A stretch of DNA of 64,000 nt from Burkholderiaceae bacterium (GCA_017848435.1 JAFEHU010000051.1:93206-157205), one strand, 5' to 3'. Shown: positions 51,400 to 62,000, counted from the first letter of the stretch. The notes: generated from the sequence alone by a model not told the origin. Translations and numbers: made by a program.

Positions 51400-52086
51400 T
51401 TAGCCGTTGGTCAGCAACCAGTCGCGCAGTTCGCCCACCGAATGGGCAACAACGCGCGGCTTCAGCGCATGAAAAGCGTCGGGCTCGTGGGCGCCGTAGC
51501 TCACCGCCACGCTGGCGCAGCCGGCGTTCAGCGCCATTTGCAGGTCGTGCGTGGTGTCACCGACCATCAGGGTGCGCTCGGGCGGCACGCCAAACTCGGC
51601 CATCAGTTCCAGCAGCATTTGCGGGTGCGGTTTGCCGCGGGTTTCGTCGGCGGTGCGTGAGCTGTCAAACAGCCGCTGCAGGGCAACCGCCTGGAAAGCC
51701 TCGTCCAGCCCGGCACGCGATTTGCCGGTTGCCACCGCCAGCAGGTGCTGGCGTGCTTTCAGGACGTCCAGCAGGTCCAGCACACCGCCGAACAAACAGA
51801 GGTCGTTCTGGTGCACCGCGTAATGGTGGCGGTAACGCAAACCCAGCTCGGGGTAGCGGTCCTTGGGCACGTCCGGCGCGGCGTGGGCCAACGCCTGCAT
51901 CAGCCCCATGCCAATGACGTACGACGCGTCACGGTCGCTCGGCACGGTGCCGCCCACATCCGCCACCGCCGCCTGGATGCAGCGGGTGATGATGGCAGTG
52001 GAGTCGAACAGCGTGCCGTCCCAATCGAAGGCAATCAGGTCGAACTGGCGTTTGCGCCGGGGTTCACGGGGTGAGGTGGGTGACAT
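51400..52086 (-). CDS. HAD-family phosphatase (phosphoglycolate phosphatase-like)
   Basis: The 228-residue protein has the HAD motif FDWDGTLFDST with Asp21 and Asp23, then ATGKSRAGL (motif II), KPHPQM (motif III) and VGDTTHDLQMA (motif IV), with a helical cap between. It resembles Gph and related phosphatases, but the substrate cannot be read from sequence. ATG 52086 lies inside the rluC 3' end; a GTG three codons earlier is possible. Confidence 0.88.
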   Translation of the reverse strand: MSPTSPREPRRKRQFDLIAFDWDGTLFDSTAIITRCIQAAVADVGGTVPSDRDASYVIGMGLMQALAHAAPDVPKDRYPELGLRYRHHYAVHQNDLCLFGGVLDLLDVLKARQHLLAVATGKSRAGLDEAFQAVALQRLFDSSRTADETRGKPHPQMLLELMAEFGVPPERTLMVGDTTHDLQMALNAGCASVAVSYGAHEPDAFHALKPRVVAHSVGELRDWLLTNG

Positions 52087-53113
52087 GGTCAACACAATGC
52101 TGGAGTTCGGCGGGCAGTTCGCTGGTCAGTGACACGCGTTCGCCGCTGGTTGGGTGGTTGAGCTGCAGCCGCCAGGCGTGCAGAAACATGCGCTTCAGGC
52201 TGCCGGCACGGGCCAAGGCCTTGTTCAGCTCGAAATCGCCGTATTTGTCGTCGCCAACGATCACGTGGCCTTGTGACGCAAGGTGGACGCGGATCTGGTG
52301 CGTACGCCCGGTCTTGATGGTGACTTCCAGCAGCGTGTAGCCCGCCAGCCGCTGCGCCACCTTGACCAGGGTGATGGCACGCATGCCGTCCGGGTCGTCC
52401 TTGGCCACCACCTTCACACGGCGTTCGCCGTCGGCGGCTAAAAACTTGTGCAGGTGCTGGTCAATGACCTTGACGCGGGCGGGCCACTCGCCCTTCACCA
52501 GCGCCAGGTAGGTCTTGTGGATGGCTTTTTCGCCAACGTGGTCACGGAACTGGTCTTGCAGCGCGGTGAGTGCACTGCGTTTCTTGGCGACCAGCAAGAT
52601 ACCGGAGGTTTCCCGGTCCAGCCGGTGCACCAGCTCCAGGAATTTCGCCTGCGGACGCGCCATGCGGAGCTGCTCGATCACGCCAAAACTCACCCCGCTG
52701 CCACCGTGCACCGCCACGCCGGCGGGTTTGTCCAGGGCAATCAGGTGATCGTCCTCCAGCAGCACCGGGAAATCGCGCGCCGGGGCGGCGTGGGCCATGG
52801 CCTCGGCCTTCTCGGCCACCCGCTCAGAAATGCGCACCGGCGGCAGACGCACGAGGTCGCCAGTGGCGACCCGGGTGTCAGCCGCCGCCCGCCCTTTGTT
52901 GACGCGCACCTCGCCGCTGCGGATGATGCGGTAGACATGGGTCTTGGGCACGCCCTTGAGCTGGCGGATCAGGAAATTGTCCAGCCGCTGGCCCGCTGAA
53001 TCCTCGTCCACGGTGATGAATTTGGCTTTTGGCGCAGCCGCATCCCCCCCGGGCGCTGGCTTGACCCCTATAATCTGATGCAACAGCGGTGCGTTGTAAG
53101 TGGTTGATTTCAC
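52064..53113 (-). CDS. rluC: 23S rRNA pseudouridine synthase RluC
   Basis: RluC makes pseudouridines 955, 2504 and 2580 in E. coli 23S rRNA. The 349-residue protein has an N-terminal S4 domain (SAGQRLDNFLIRQLKGVPKTHVYRIIRSGEVRVNKGR) and the catalytic HRLDRETSGILLVAK with the key Asp. The preferred start is GTG 53113, giving MKSTTYNAPLL. Longer starts read into the rne leader. The gene diverges from rne, as in many proteobacteria. Confidence 0.94.
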   Translation of the reverse strand: MKSTTYNAPLLHQIIGVKPAPGGDAAAPKAKFITVDEDSAGQRLDNFLIRQLKGVPKTHVYRIIRSGEVRVNKGRAAADTRVATGDLVRLPPVRISERVAEKAEAMAHAAPARDFPVLLEDDHLIALDKPAGVAVHGGSGVSFGVIEQLRMARPQAKFLELVHRLDRETSGILLVAKKRSALTALQDQFRDHVGEKAIHKTYLALVKGEWPARVKVIDQHLHKFLAADGERRVKVVAKDDPDGMRAITLVKVAQRLAGYTLLEVTIKTGRTHQIRVHLASQGHVIVGDDKYGDFELNKALARAGSLKRMFLHAWRLQLNHPTSGERVSLTSELPAELQHCVDHVTHLTP

Positions 53114-53667
53114 TGGAAGTCGGCCCGATTCAGTCGGGCGGAGTTTAGTCCAGTCGCCACCCTCGCCGCTGCAAGGTCGATGCCCCCTGCTGCCCTGCAC
53201 ACAAACCACAAGGCCATTGCCGTGTGATGGTTTGCCAGGCAACCGGTTCAGCCGACACCATGAAACACTGAGACGGAATACCCCAGTTTGCCAGCCCCTT
53301 GCTGGCAAACGGATCAAAGCGAAATGTTTGTACTGACAGGATTGCTCTTCCTCGGACTGTGCTGGCTTCTAGCCCCACAGCGCCTTGGGCAATCGCTGCC
53401 GGCCCTTGCCATCCCGGCATGGGTCGCCATGGTCCAGACAGTCACCGGGCCCAACTGTGCCCTCGCCCCCATCCACGCGCCCCTGCCCTGGCGGCTGAGC
53501 TGATGCTCGGCCTGCTGTCGGCACCTTCGGCAATTCCCTTCGTTTCACGGCGTTCGCTCCGGCATCGTTGGCCCATTCAGGGCATGTGAAGTCGCAAGAC
53601 TTCGCGGTGGACTTGGCAGACCCCCAGTGGCCTGCCGGCACCGCACACACGAAGAAGGAAGTGCATC
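53114..53667 (+). other. Long, structured rne leader / rluC-rne intergenic region (554 bp)
   Basis: No convincing gene is present. The region holds a 9-bp inverted repeat (53286-53294 with 53302-53310) and a 6-bp hairpin with a GCAA tetraloop (53588-53593 with 53598-53603). A GC-rich inverted sequence lies near 53119-53140. A short frame at 53324-53503 has no ribosome site. RNase E genes usually have long 5' leaders that RNase E itself cleaves, and this region fits that role by position and structure. Confidence 0.55.
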
Positions 53668-56600
53668 ATGAAACGGATGCTGATCAACGCCACCCAGGCG
53701 GAAGAACGCCGGCTGGCGATTGTCGATGGACAGAAACTCCTCGACTACGAAATTGAAATTGAAGGGCGCGAACAGCGCAAGGGCAACATCTACAAGGCGG
53801 TGGTCACACGGGTCGAGCCCTCGCTCGAAGCCTGTTTCGTCGACTACGGCGAAGACCGCCACGGCTTCCTGCCGTTCAAGGAAATCTCCCGCCAGTACTT
53901 CGCGCCAGGCGTGCCGGTCAACCAGGCCCGCATCAACGACGTGATCCGCGAAGGCCAGGAGATGATGATCCAGGTCGAGAAGGAAGAGCGCGGCAACAAG
54001 GGCGCGGCGCTGACCACCTTCGTCAGCCTGGCTGGCCGCTACGTGGTGCTGATGCCGAACAACCCGCGCGGCGGTGGCGTGAGCCGCCGCATCGAGGGCG
54101 ACGACCGGGCCGAGCTCAAAGAGGCCATGGACCAGTTGGAGTACCCCAACGGCATGTCCATCATCGCGCGCACCGCCGGCATTGGCCGCAACGCGCCCGA
54201 ACTGCAGTGGGACCTGAACTACCTGCTCAAGCTCTGGACCGCGATTGACGGTGCCGCCAAGGCCGGCAAGGGCGCGTTCCTGATCTACCAGGAATCCAGC
54301 CTGGTGATCCGCGCCATTCGTGATTACTTCAACCACGACATCGGCGACATCCTGATCGACACCGACGACATCTACGACCAGGCCCAACAGTTCATGGCCC
54401 ACGTGATGCCGGAGCACGCCGCCCGCGTGAAGCGCTACCGCGACGACGCGCCGCTGTTCAGCCGCTTCCAGATCGAGCACCAGATCGAGTCGGCCTATGC
54501 ACGCACCGTGACGCTGCCGTCCGGCGGCGCCATCGTGATCGACCACACCGAAGCGCTGGTCAGCGTGGACGTGAACTCGGCCCGCGCCATCAAGGGCGGC
54601 GACATCGAGGAAACCGCCACCCGAACTAACCTGGAAGCCGCCGACGAAGTGGCGCGCCAGATGCGCCTGCGCGACCTGGGTGGCCTGATCGTGATCGACT
54701 TCATCGACATGGAAGAGTCGAAGAACCGCCGCGAGGTGGAAAACCGCCTGCGCGACGCGCTGCGGCAAGACCGTGCCCGGGTGCAGTTTGGCACCATCTC
54801 CAAGTTCGGCCTGATGGAAATGAGCCGCCAGCGCCTGAAGCCGGCGCTGAGCGAAGGCGCCTCCATCCCCTGCCCGCGTTGCGGTGGCTCTGGCCACATC
54901 CGCGACACCGAGAGCTCGGCGCTGCAAATCCTGCGCATCATCCAGGAAGAGTCGATGAAAGACAGCACCGCCTCGGTGCTGTGCCAGGTGCCGGTGGAAG
55001 TGGCCTCGTTCCTGTTGAACGAGAAACGCTCGGAAATCGCCAAGATCGAACTGAAGCAGCGCATCAACGTGCTGATGGTGCCCAACAAGACACTGGAAAC
55101 GCCCAACTACAAGCTGGAGCGCCTGAAACACGACGACCCGCGCCTCGACAACATCGAAGCCAGCTACAAACTGGCCGAAGAAGTCGAAGACCCGACCACC
55201 GTCACCCGCCGCAGCCAGGAACGCAGCAACAAGCAGGAACCGGTCATCAAAGGCGTGCTGCCCGACGCACCGGCGCCTCAGGCCGCGCCCCGCGCAGAAG
55301 CGGCCGCACCCCGTGCAGCGGCCCCGGTGGCCGCGCCTGTGGCCCCCAAAGCCCCTGTTGTCGCACCGGCAGAGACCGGCTTTTTTGGCTGGGTCAAGGG
55401 CTTGTTCGGCATCACGCCCGCAGCGGCACCCGCACCAGCCCCGGCTGTGCCTGAGAAAAAAGAAGCCCGCCGCGACGGCCGCCCAGAACGCACCGAAGGC
55501 CGCGGCGAACGCGGCGGTGAGGGCCGTGGCGAGCGCGGCGAAGGCAACCGACGCGGTGGCCGGGGTGGCCGTGGCCGCGACGGCGAGCGTGGCGAACGTC
55601 CCCCACGCGCCGAAGGTGCGGAACGCGGCCCACGCGCTGAAGGCGCAGAGCGGGCCGAACGCGCACCCCGTGCCGAAGGCGAACGCGGCCCACGCAGCGA
55701 AATGGGCGCCCGCCCTGAAGGCGGTGGCGAGCGCAACAACGAAGGCCGCCGTGGTCGCCAAGGCGCGGACGGCGAGCCGCGCCGCGAACGGGGTGAGCGC
55801 GGTGAGCGCGGCGAAGGCCGTCGCCCACCCCGCGACGCTGAACAACGTGCCACCCTGCCCGTTGCCGCTACAGAAACAGAAGCAGCACCGCTAGATTTGA
55901 CTGGGGCTGACAGCCAAAACGCTTTACAAAATGCCACGCCAACTGGCGAAACGCGTGCAGAACGCCCAGCTGGCGAGCGTGGTGGCCGCCGCAGCCGTGG
56001 TGAGCGCGGTGAAGGCGGTGGCCGCCGTGAGCGCGGCGAGCGACCCGCGCCCGACGCCGCAGCCCCCACCAGCGGCGACACCACCAGCCTGCTGGCCGGT
56101 ACGCCAGACCACGTGGTCCCGACCGACGGCGCACCGGAAAGCCTGCGCGAACGCCGCAGCCGCGACCGTTACGGCCGTGAACGGCGTGACCGCAACGACC
56201 GCGGTGAATCGAACGCCATGGCCGCTTCAGCCGACACCGCAGCCCCGGCAGACAGCACCCCGGCGCCAGCGGCCGAATGGGTCAGCACCGAACCCGCCAA
56301 CCTGGCGGCCGTGATCCTTGGTGCCGAAGCAGTGTTGGGCGGGGGTGCGCCGACAGCGACCGAAGCCACACCTGTGGCAGCGCCTGTGGCCGACGCACCG
56401 CCAGCGGCCGTCACCCCGGCGGCACAACCGGTGCCAACCACAGCCGCCCCGGTGGCCCCTGCCGCTGCGGCGGCGTACACACTGCCAATGGACGCACTGC
56501 AGCAGATTGCCCAGGGCTCCGGCCTGGAATGGGTGAACTCGGACGCGGCCAAGGTGGCCCAGGTGCAAGCCAGCATCGCTGGCCAGCCAGCCCCTGTGCA

Positions 56601-56724
56601 TGTGCCGCGCGAACGGCCGCCACTTGTGGTGACCGACGATGGCCCGCTGGTGCTGGTGGAGACCAAACGCGACCTGCGCCAGGTCACATTGCCCTTTGAC
56701 ACGGGTACGCCGCCAGCCGCCTGA
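53668..56724 (+). CDS. rne: Ribonuclease E
   Basis: Main endonuclease of mRNA decay and rRNA/tRNA processing. The 1018-residue protein has an S1 RNA-binding domain (about 35-120) and the 5' sensor and DNase I-like parts, with catalytic acidic residues in DVNSARA (near 303) and VIDFIDM (near 346). The zinc-link is CPRCGGSGH with Cys402 and Cys405. After residue 510 comes a disordered tail: an Arg/Gly/Glu-rich RNA-binding region (about 605-725), dispersed element copy 7 (734-751), then Ala/Pro-rich sequence. GAAGGAAG precedes the ATG. Confidence 0.97.
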   Translation: MKRMLINATQAEERRLAIVDGQKLLDYEIEIEGREQRKGNIYKAVVTRVEPSLEACFVDYGEDRHGFLPFKEISRQYFAPGVPVNQARINDVIREGQEMMIQVEKEERGNKGAALTTFVSLAGRYVVLMPNNPRGGGVSRRIEGDDRAELKEAMDQLEYPNGMSIIARTAGIGRNAPELQWDLNYLLKLWTAIDGAAKAGKGAFLIYQESSLVIRAIRDYFNHDIGDILIDTDDIYDQAQQFMAHVMPEHAARVKRYRDDAPLFSRFQIEHQIESAYARTVTLPSGGAIVIDHTEALVSVDVNSARAIKGGDIEETATRTNLEAADEVARQMRLRDLGGLIVIDFIDMEESKNRREVENRLRDALRQDRARVQFGTISKFGLMEMSRQRLKPALSEGASIPCPRCGGSGHIRDTESSALQILRIIQEESMKDSTASVLCQVPVEVASFLLNEKRSEIAKIELKQRINVLMVPNKTLETPNYKLERLKHDDPRLDNIEASYKLAEEVEDPTTVTRRSQERSNKQEPVIKGVLPDAPAPQAAPRAEAAAPRAAAPVAAPVAPKAPVVAPAETGFFGWVKGLFGITPAAAPAPAPAVPEKKEARRDGRPERTEGRGERGGEGRGERGEGNRRGGRGGRGRDGERGERPPRAEGAERGPRAEGAERAERAPRAEGERGPRSEMGARPEGGGERNNEGRRGRQGADGEPRRERGERGERGEGRRPPRDAEQRATLPVAATETEAAPLDLTGADSQNALQNATPTGETRAERPAGERGGRRSRGERGEGGGRRERGERPAPDAAAPTSGDTTSLLAGTPDHVVPTDGAPESLRERRSRDRYGRERRDRNDRGESNAMAASADTAAPADSTPAPAAEWVSTEPANLAAVILGAEAVLGGGAPTATEATPVAAPVADAPPAAVTPAAQPVPTTAAPVAPAAAAAYTLPMDALQQIAQGSGLEWVNSDAAKVAQVQASIAGQPAPVHVPRERPPLVVTDDGPLVLVETKRDLRQVTLPFDTGTPPAA
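55867..55920 (+). repeat. Dispersed head/core element, copy 7 (inside rne)
   Basis: Head 55867-55883 (GCTAC...GAAGC), spacer 55884-55892, core 55893-55907 (AGATTTGACTGGGGC, 11 of 15), and tail TGACAGCCAAAAC. It is sense-oriented, in the same reading frame as the era copy, and codes for RNase E residues 734-751 directly after the Arg-rich region. Confidence 0.75.
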
Positions 56725-56765
56725 GCGCCCGGTGACCTGACACCCCCGCACTGGCCTGGACCGGC

Positions 56766-57593
56766 TCAGCGCGGGGCAGGCACCTCGAACGCCAGCGTGA
56801 TGAAGTGGCTTTCCCAGCGGTCGGGCTGGGTGGCGGACAACGCCAAGTCGGTCCCGCGCAGAATCCATCGGCCACTGAACGGCACGGGTGCGCTGACGCG
56901 GCCCTGGCCGTCGGTCTGGCGCCAGATGCCAAAACGCTGCCGTTCGCTCACCAGTTCCACCGGGAAATCGGCCAGCGGCTGACCGTCCCGCAACACCACA
57001 AAGGCCAGTGTGGCCCCCGGCCGCACCTCGGCTGGCGGGGTCAGCAGCAGCGCGTCCATGCCCAGCGGGCTGGGCTCGGTGGCGGCGGTTGTGACGTCGG
57101 CCGCCGGGGCCAACTCGATCCGGGCGTGCTTGGTGTAGCTTTCTTGCCAGGGTATGCCACGCTGCTGCAGGCTGGCCCAGGCTTGCCGCACCGCGTCACT
57201 CGGACGGATTTCACGGAAATACGCGCTGACCTTGTCGGCCGGCAAAACCACCTCGAACGGTTTCAGTTGCGCCCAGCAGGTGCGCGCGGCCACGCGGTCG
57301 CTGGGGTTGCGCACCCGCATCACCAGATGGGTGGCGGCTTCGGCATCGGGCAGCAAGGCCAGCGGCCGGCCACTGGCGCTGCGGCAACCTGCCTCGGCCA
57401 CGCTGATGGCCTGCGGGTTGAACTCCAGCACCGGGTAGCGGTTGCCAGTGCCCAAAGCGAGCCGTGTTGGACCGCCCGTTTGGGCCGCGGGCAAAGGGCT
57501 GAACCAGGTGTCGTGCGCATGGGTGAGAGGGCCGTGCACCAGCAGCCAAACAAACAGCAGGTGGCGCGTAACTCGACCGGGAGGATGGGACAT
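56766..57593 (-). CDS. DUF4198-like secreted protein
   Basis: The 275-residue protein has a signal peptide ending near THAHDTWF, where the mature start HDTWF is typical of DUF4198/CbiK-like periplasmic proteins. An Ig-like C-terminal domain follows (ATLAFVVLRDGQPLADFPVELVSERQRFGIWRQTDGQGRVS). Related proteins sit near metal transport systems, but no metal gene is nearby. ATG 57593 was chosen at the signal peptide. It is 87 nt downstream of hemY. Confidence 0.75.
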   Translation of the reverse strand: MSHPPGRVTRHLLFVWLLVHGPLTHAHDTWFSPLPAAQTGGPTRLALGTGNRYPVLEFNPQAISVAEAGCRSASGRPLALLPDAEAATHLVMRVRNPSDRVAARTCWAQLKPFEVVLPADKVSAYFREIRPSDAVRQAWASLQQRGIPWQESYTKHARIELAPAADVTTAATEPSPLGMDALLLTPPAEVRPGATLAFVVLRDGQPLADFPVELVSERQRFGIWRQTDGQGRVSAPVPFSGRWILRGTDLALSATQPDRWESHFITLAFEVPAPR

Positions 57594-57680
57594 GGGCCAG
57601 CTTTCGTGTGGGTGCACCGAGGCAATCCCGGACCATACCGCCTTTGCAACACCCCGGCCCTGCACGGGGTTGTGGGCGCC

Positions 57681-58958
57681 TTACACGCTGCCGGCGCGGC
57701 GCCAGGCCTGCTGGGCGGACTCGGTGTCGTCCCGCTGTTCGGCCAGGCGGGCCAGGGCTTGCCAGGCGCTGCGCTGGAAACCGGCGTCCTGCAGGTTGCC
57801 GGCCGCCTGGGTGAGCAGCTGCTGGGCCTTGCCCCACAGCCGCTGCTGGAGGCAGGCAAAGCCGGCCAGGTACTGCAGCTTGGCGTCGCGCGGGTTGTTC
57901 TGCAGCGCGGTTTCTATCCGGGCCAGCCAGAGGCCGTCGAGCGGCGTGGCGGCGGCTCCAAACGCCGCTTCCAGCACCCGCACCAGCCTGAGCTGCTGGG
58001 CTTCGGCCAGCGCGTCGGGCTGGGACACCATGTGTTCCCACACCGGCAGCAGCCACTGCTGCGCCAGCAACGCGTCGCCCTGCAGCGCCAGCAGGCGCTG
58101 GGCGGCGTGGATGGCGACGTCGGGCATCTGGCGCTCGGCGCTGTCGAGCTGCGCCCAGGCGCTGTGCAACTGGTTGGGGTCGTAGGCGGCGCTGAGCAAA
58201 TCGAGGATGAGCCCGCGCACGATGCTTTGGGCGGCGCTGGCGGAAAACGCGCCGTGCTTGGCCAGCAGGCGGGCGGTGTCCAGTGCCTGCGGTGTGCGCC
58301 GCGCCAGCCGGGCGGCCTTGAGCTTGATGCGCAAGGCCAGCGTGCGGCGGTTGGCGCCCTGGGGCAGTTTGTCGAGCCAGTCGAGGGCGGCCTCGGCGTC
58401 GCGGTTCACCAGCGCCCAGCGGGCGGCCGACAAAATGGCCGCCTCACGGGTTTCCTGCTCTTCGCGGGCGGTGGCAAAGGCCAGCGCCTGTTCGAGGTGG
58501 CTGTCGCGCGCGGTGGGGTCTTGCAACGACTGGGCGCTTTCTGCCGCCACCAGGTGGGCCAGCGATTGCAGGCGGTTGGTGTTGACGCGGCTGTGCCCGC
58601 CTTCCGCCAGCGCCGTGGCCTGGCTCAGCGTGCCCTGGGCCAGCTTGCGGGCGCGGATGAAGCGCCCCGCCAGTTGGTGCGACAACGCGTCCAGCAGCGC
58701 GCCGTACATGGCACGCTCTTTTTGCTGGGTGCGCCAGCGCTGGGCCTGCCGGGGCAGATTGAACAGCGCCGACAGCGCCCGCAGCGCGGTGTGCAGCAGC
58801 ACAAACGCGCCGAGCAGCAACAGCAGCACGAGGTTGAGCGACAGGTCCACCCGCCACGGTGGCCAGAACACGGTGACGGTGCTCTGGTTGTTGCCAGCAA
58901 AAAGGGCCAGCGCGGCGGCAATGCCAAAAAGGGCCAGGAGCCAGAGGGCGGCGCGCAT
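57681..58958 (-). CDS. hemY: HemY-like TPR membrane protein
   Basis: The 425-residue protein has two N-terminal membrane helices (about 3-20 and 40-60) around a WPPWRVDLSLN loop, then tetratricopeptide-like helical repeats to the C-terminus. This is the HemY N-terminal/TPR architecture found after hemX in proteobacteria. It is not the protoporphyrinogen oxidase of the same name, and its exact role is unsettled. It starts 8 nt after hemX. Confidence 0.88.
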   Translation of the reverse strand: MRAALWLLALFGIAAALALFAGNNQSTVTVFWPPWRVDLSLNLVLLLLLGAFVLLHTALRALSALFNLPRQAQRWRTQQKERAMYGALLDALSHQLAGRFIRARKLAQGTLSQATALAEGGHSRVNTNRLQSLAHLVAAESAQSLQDPTARDSHLEQALAFATAREEQETREAAILSAARWALVNRDAEAALDWLDKLPQGANRRTLALRIKLKAARLARRTPQALDTARLLAKHGAFSASAAQSIVRGLILDLLSAAYDPNQLHSAWAQLDSAERQMPDVAIHAAQRLLALQGDALLAQQWLLPVWEHMVSQPDALAEAQQLRLVRVLEAAFGAAATPLDGLWLARIETALQNNPRDAKLQYLAGFACLQQRLWGKAQQLLTQAAGNLQDAGFQRSAWQALARLAEQRDDTESAQQAWRRAGSV

Positions 58959-58966
58959 GCGGGCTC

Positions 58967-60061
58967 CTAGCGCCCGGCTGCGGCTGTGGTGAGCGCAGCA
59001 AGGGTGTCGTCGGGCCGCGGCAGTGCGGTGGTTTTCATTTGCGCCTGCAGCTGGGCCAGGGTACCGAGTGCGGCCTGCGTCTTGCGGGACGCCGGGTCGA
59101 AGTACTTGCGCAGGCTGGCTTCAGACGCGAGCAGGTCCAGCCGCGACGATTCGGCCTGCCGGCCGAACAGCCCGAGGCGGGCGTTGAGCAGCTTGAGCTT
59201 GAGGTTTTCGCGCAGGAAGAAACCCTGCTCGGGCGCGAGCAACACCGCTTCGGGCTGGGCCACACTGCTGACGCGGACCAGGGCGCGGGCTTCTTCGGCC
59301 ACGCGGTTCAGGCTGCGTTCCCACCAGGGCAAGGCCTCGTCGCGGGCGGTGGCCACGGCGCGGCTGTCGGGCGCGGTGGCGACCTGGTTCAGCAATGGCA
59401 ATTCGTCCACCAACCGGGTCAACTCGTCCAGACGGAACAGCATGGTGGGCAAATCGGCCACGGTGGCGGTGCGGACGCGCTCGAGGTCACGCGTCAGCGC
59501 CCGCTGCAGCGGCGCGAGGCGCGGTTGTGCGGCGCGGGTGACGCGCTGGTCGGCCGCTTTCAGTGCGGCGAGCAGCGGTTCGACGCTACCGGTCAGCTGG
59601 GCCTGCTGCTGCGACAGGCGGATGGTGGATTCGATGTCGACCAGCAGGTTTTCATCGCGCGAGCGCGACAGGCTCTGGATCAGGTCTTCGAGTTGGGTGC
59701 GTTGCAGGGCGACTTCGCTCAGTTTGGCGTCTGACAGGGCCTGCCGTGCGGCGGTTTCCTGTGCCAGCTCTTGCGCAGCCTTGGCCACTGCACGGGCCTC
59801 GACCGCCTGGCTGCCGCTGTCGGCGCTGCGGCGGGCCAGTTCCTGCTGCACATGGCTCAGTTTTTGCCATAACAGGCCGCAAGCCAGCGCGGTTCCTAGC
59901 AGGAGCGCTATCAAAATCACAGTGATGGCATGCCGCGCGTAGGCCGCTGGTGACTTGGCCGTGGGCGAAACAGGCGCAGCACCTGACCCCACGCTGGCCG
60001 CCGGGCCGGCAAGCTGGCCTGGGGCGGTGTGGGCAACGGGGTCGTCGGAGGGCAGCGTCAT
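58967..60061 (-). CDS. hemX: HemX-like uroporphyrinogen-III C-methyltransferase-family membrane protein
   Basis: The 364-residue protein has a Pro/Ala-rich cytoplasmic start, one membrane helix (about 43-62, HAITVILIALLLGTALACG) and long coiled-coil-like helices rich in Gln/Glu/Ala. This is the HemX pattern, not a true methyltransferase fold. The ATG overlaps the hemD stop by four bases. Order hemC-hemD-hemX-hemY is conserved. Confidence 0.88.
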   Translation of the reverse strand: MTLPSDDPVAHTAPGQLAGPAASVGSGAAPVSPTAKSPAAYARHAITVILIALLLGTALACGLLWQKLSHVQQELARRSADSGSQAVEARAVAKAAQELAQETAARQALSDAKLSEVALQRTQLEDLIQSLSRSRDENLLVDIESTIRLSQQQAQLTGSVEPLLAALKAADQRVTRAAQPRLAPLQRALTRDLERVRTATVADLPTMLFRLDELTRLVDELPLLNQVATAPDSRAVATARDEALPWWERSLNRVAEEARALVRVSSVAQPEAVLLAPEQGFFLRENLKLKLLNARLGLFGRQAESSRLDLLASEASLRKYFDPASRKTQAALGTLAQLQAQMKTTALPRPDDTLAALTTAAAGR

Positions 60062-60837
60062 GGCATGGATTTTATCGAGGCCACCACCGCGTCGATGGCG
60101 GGGCGTGACGCGCAAACAACATCGAAGCCCGCAGCACGGGCCGCTTCGGCGATGCGGGGGTGGGTGGCGACGGCCCGTGTGGGGGCGCCGGCAGCCGCCT
60201 GGCGCAGTGCGCGCCAGTGGCCCACCGCCTCGGAACTGCTGAACAGCCAGACCGAGCCGTCGGCACTGGCCGCGTCCAACAGGGCGCGCTGGGGCGTCGT
60301 CAGCACCGGCGGGCAGCGCTGGTAGGCCACCACGGTGTGCACACTGGCGCCGCTGGCGGTGACCTGCTGCGCCAGCCAGTCGCGGCCGGCGCTGTGGCCC
60401 TGGCCGTCGGCGCCACGCACCAGCAGCACCCGCTGACCGGGACGCAACTGCGGCTGCACCACGGCCCACAGGGCTTCGGAGTCGAACTGCGGTGCGTCGG
60501 GGGCGGGTTGGTCAATGGTGTGCGGGGAGATGCCGGCGGCGAGCAAGGCCTCGGCGGTGCCAGGGCCTGGTGCCCAGGCGCGTGGGATGCCCGCTGGCCA
60601 CGCCGAACCGGCGGGGCAGGCCGCAAAAAAGTGGCGCACCGCGTTGGCGCTGACAAACATCACCGCCGCGTCGCCGCTCAGGCCGTGCCAGGCCTGGGTG
60701 AGCGCGTGCACCGCATCGGGCGACTGAATGGCGCCAACCGCCATCAAGGGCAAGGGGTGGGCGTCCAGACCGCGTTGCCGCAGGTCGTGTGCCCATTGCA
60801 GCGCCTCGCGTTCAGGCCGGGTGACGATCACGCGCAT
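60058..60837 (-). CDS. hemD: Uroporphyrinogen-III synthase
   Basis: Cyclises hydroxymethylbilane to uroporphyrinogen III. The 259-residue protein starts MRVIVTRPEREA and has the weakly conserved HemD two-domain pattern: VMFVSANAVRHFF in the first half, VLLVRGADGQGH and then WLFSSSEAVGHW. ATG 60837 follows hemC by 28 nt; an earlier start at 60876 would overlap hemC. Confidence 0.93.
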   Translation of the reverse strand: MRVIVTRPEREALQWAHDLRQRGLDAHPLPLMAVGAIQSPDAVHALTQAWHGLSGDAAVMFVSANAVRHFFAACPAGSAWPAGIPRAWAPGPGTAEALLAAGISPHTIDQPAPDAPQFDSEALWAVVQPQLRPGQRVLLVRGADGQGHSAGRDWLAQQVTASGASVHTVVAYQRCPPVLTTPQRALLDAASADGSVWLFSSSEAVGHWRALRQAAAGAPTRAVATHPRIAEAARAAGFDVVCASRPAIDAVVASIKSMP

Positions 60838-60865
60838 GGGGTCTTGTGCGGCGTTGGCTGCGCGC

Positions 60866-61777
60866 TCAGCGGGCACCGCCCGCCCGCAGCTGGGCGGCGA
60901 CCTGGGTGCCCAGGGCTTCGGCTTCGGCGTGGCTGCCGGGGGTGCCGGCGGTACTGGCCTTCACCAGCGTGGCCGGGCCGTCCGGGTCACCCCACGCAGC
61001 GTCGACCTGCAACTGGCTGCCGTGCCAGACGGCGTGGGCGGCCAGCGGCATGGAGCAGCTGCCGCCCATGGCACGGCTGACGGCGCGTTCGGCGCTGACG
61101 GCGAGCCAGGTGGCGTTGTCGGCCAGCGGGGCCAGTGCGTCGGCCACGGCGGTGTGCTGGCTGCGGATTTCAATGCCGAGTGCGCCTTGGCCTGCGGCGG
61201 GCAGCATCTCGGTGACGTCGAACAGCTGGCGGATGCGGCTGGCCAGGCCGAGGCGCTTGAGGCCAGCGGCGGCGAGCACGATGGCGTCGTACTGGCCTTC
61301 GTCGAGTTTGCGCAGCCGGGTGTCGAGGTTGCCGCGCAGGGCTTCAATCTTCAGGTCAGGGCGCAGCGCACGCAGCAGCACCACACGGCGCAGGCTGGAG
61401 GTGCCAACCACCGCACCGTGGGGCAGCGCGGCGAGGTTGGCATAGCGCACCGACACCAGCGCGTCACGCGGGTCTTCGCGCAGCATGACGCAGGCGAGGC
61501 GAAAGCCCTCGGGCAGTTCCATCGGCACGTCTTTGAGCGAGTGCACGGCGAGGTCGGCCCGGCCTTCGTCGAGCGCGGTTTCGAGCTCCTTGACAAACAG
61601 GCCTTTGCCGCCGACTTTGCTCAGGGACCGGTCCAGGATCTGGTCGCCCTGGGTGGTCATGCCGAGCAGTTCAACCCGGTGGCCCTGGGCTTGCAACAGG
61701 TCGCGCACATGCCCGGCCTGCCACAGCGCCAGCCGGCTCTCACGGGTGGCAATTACAAGGTGTTGGGAAGAGGTCAT
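60866..61777 (-). CDS. hemC: Hydroxymethylbilane synthase
   Basis: Polymerises four porphobilinogens. The 303-residue protein has [24 protein letters not shown] (catalytic Asp83), and Cys241 in GGSCSMPLA for the dipyrromethane cofactor. ATG 61777 gives the normal length; the frame is open upstream but without other features. The gene diverges from the lipoprotein gene with 223 bp between starts. Confidence 0.97.
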   Translation of the reverse strand: MTSSQHLVIATRESRLALWQAGHVRDLLQAQGHRVELLGMTTQGDQILDRSLSKVGGKGLFVKELETALDEGRADLAVHSLKDVPMELPEGFRLACVMLREDPRDALVSVRYANLAALPHGAVVGTSSLRRVVLLRALRPDLKIEALRGNLDTRLRKLDEGQYDAIVLAAAGLKRLGLASRIRQLFDVTEMLPAAGQGALGIEIRSQHTAVADALAPLADNATWLAVSAERAVSRAMGGSCSMPLAAHAVWHGSQLQVDAAWGDPDGPATLVKASTAGTPGSHAEAEALGTQVAAQLRAGGAR

Positions 61778-62000
61778 GCGCGGTCCGGGGTCTCTGCGGT
61801 TGTCGGGGTCCAAATCTGGCGCGGATGCTAGCACGCGGCCTGTCGGACAAGGCCTACCCACAGGTTCAGCGCTGGCCCACACACAAGCCGGGCTCTGGCG
61901 CATGGGCAAGCGCTGCGCCGGGGACTGTAATAGGTGAACGGTCATCCGCCATGAACAGTTCATGCGGCTGACCACCCAACCATTTGAACAGGAGAACCCC

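Noticed and set aside
53324..53503. Short hydrophobic reading frame in the rne leader
   Set aside because: No ribosome binding site, no recognisable family, and it sits in a region expected to be a structured leader.
59895..59935. AT-richer patch in hemX resembling the element
   Set aside because: The right head arm and core do not match at the required spacing; it encodes an ordinary membrane helix.
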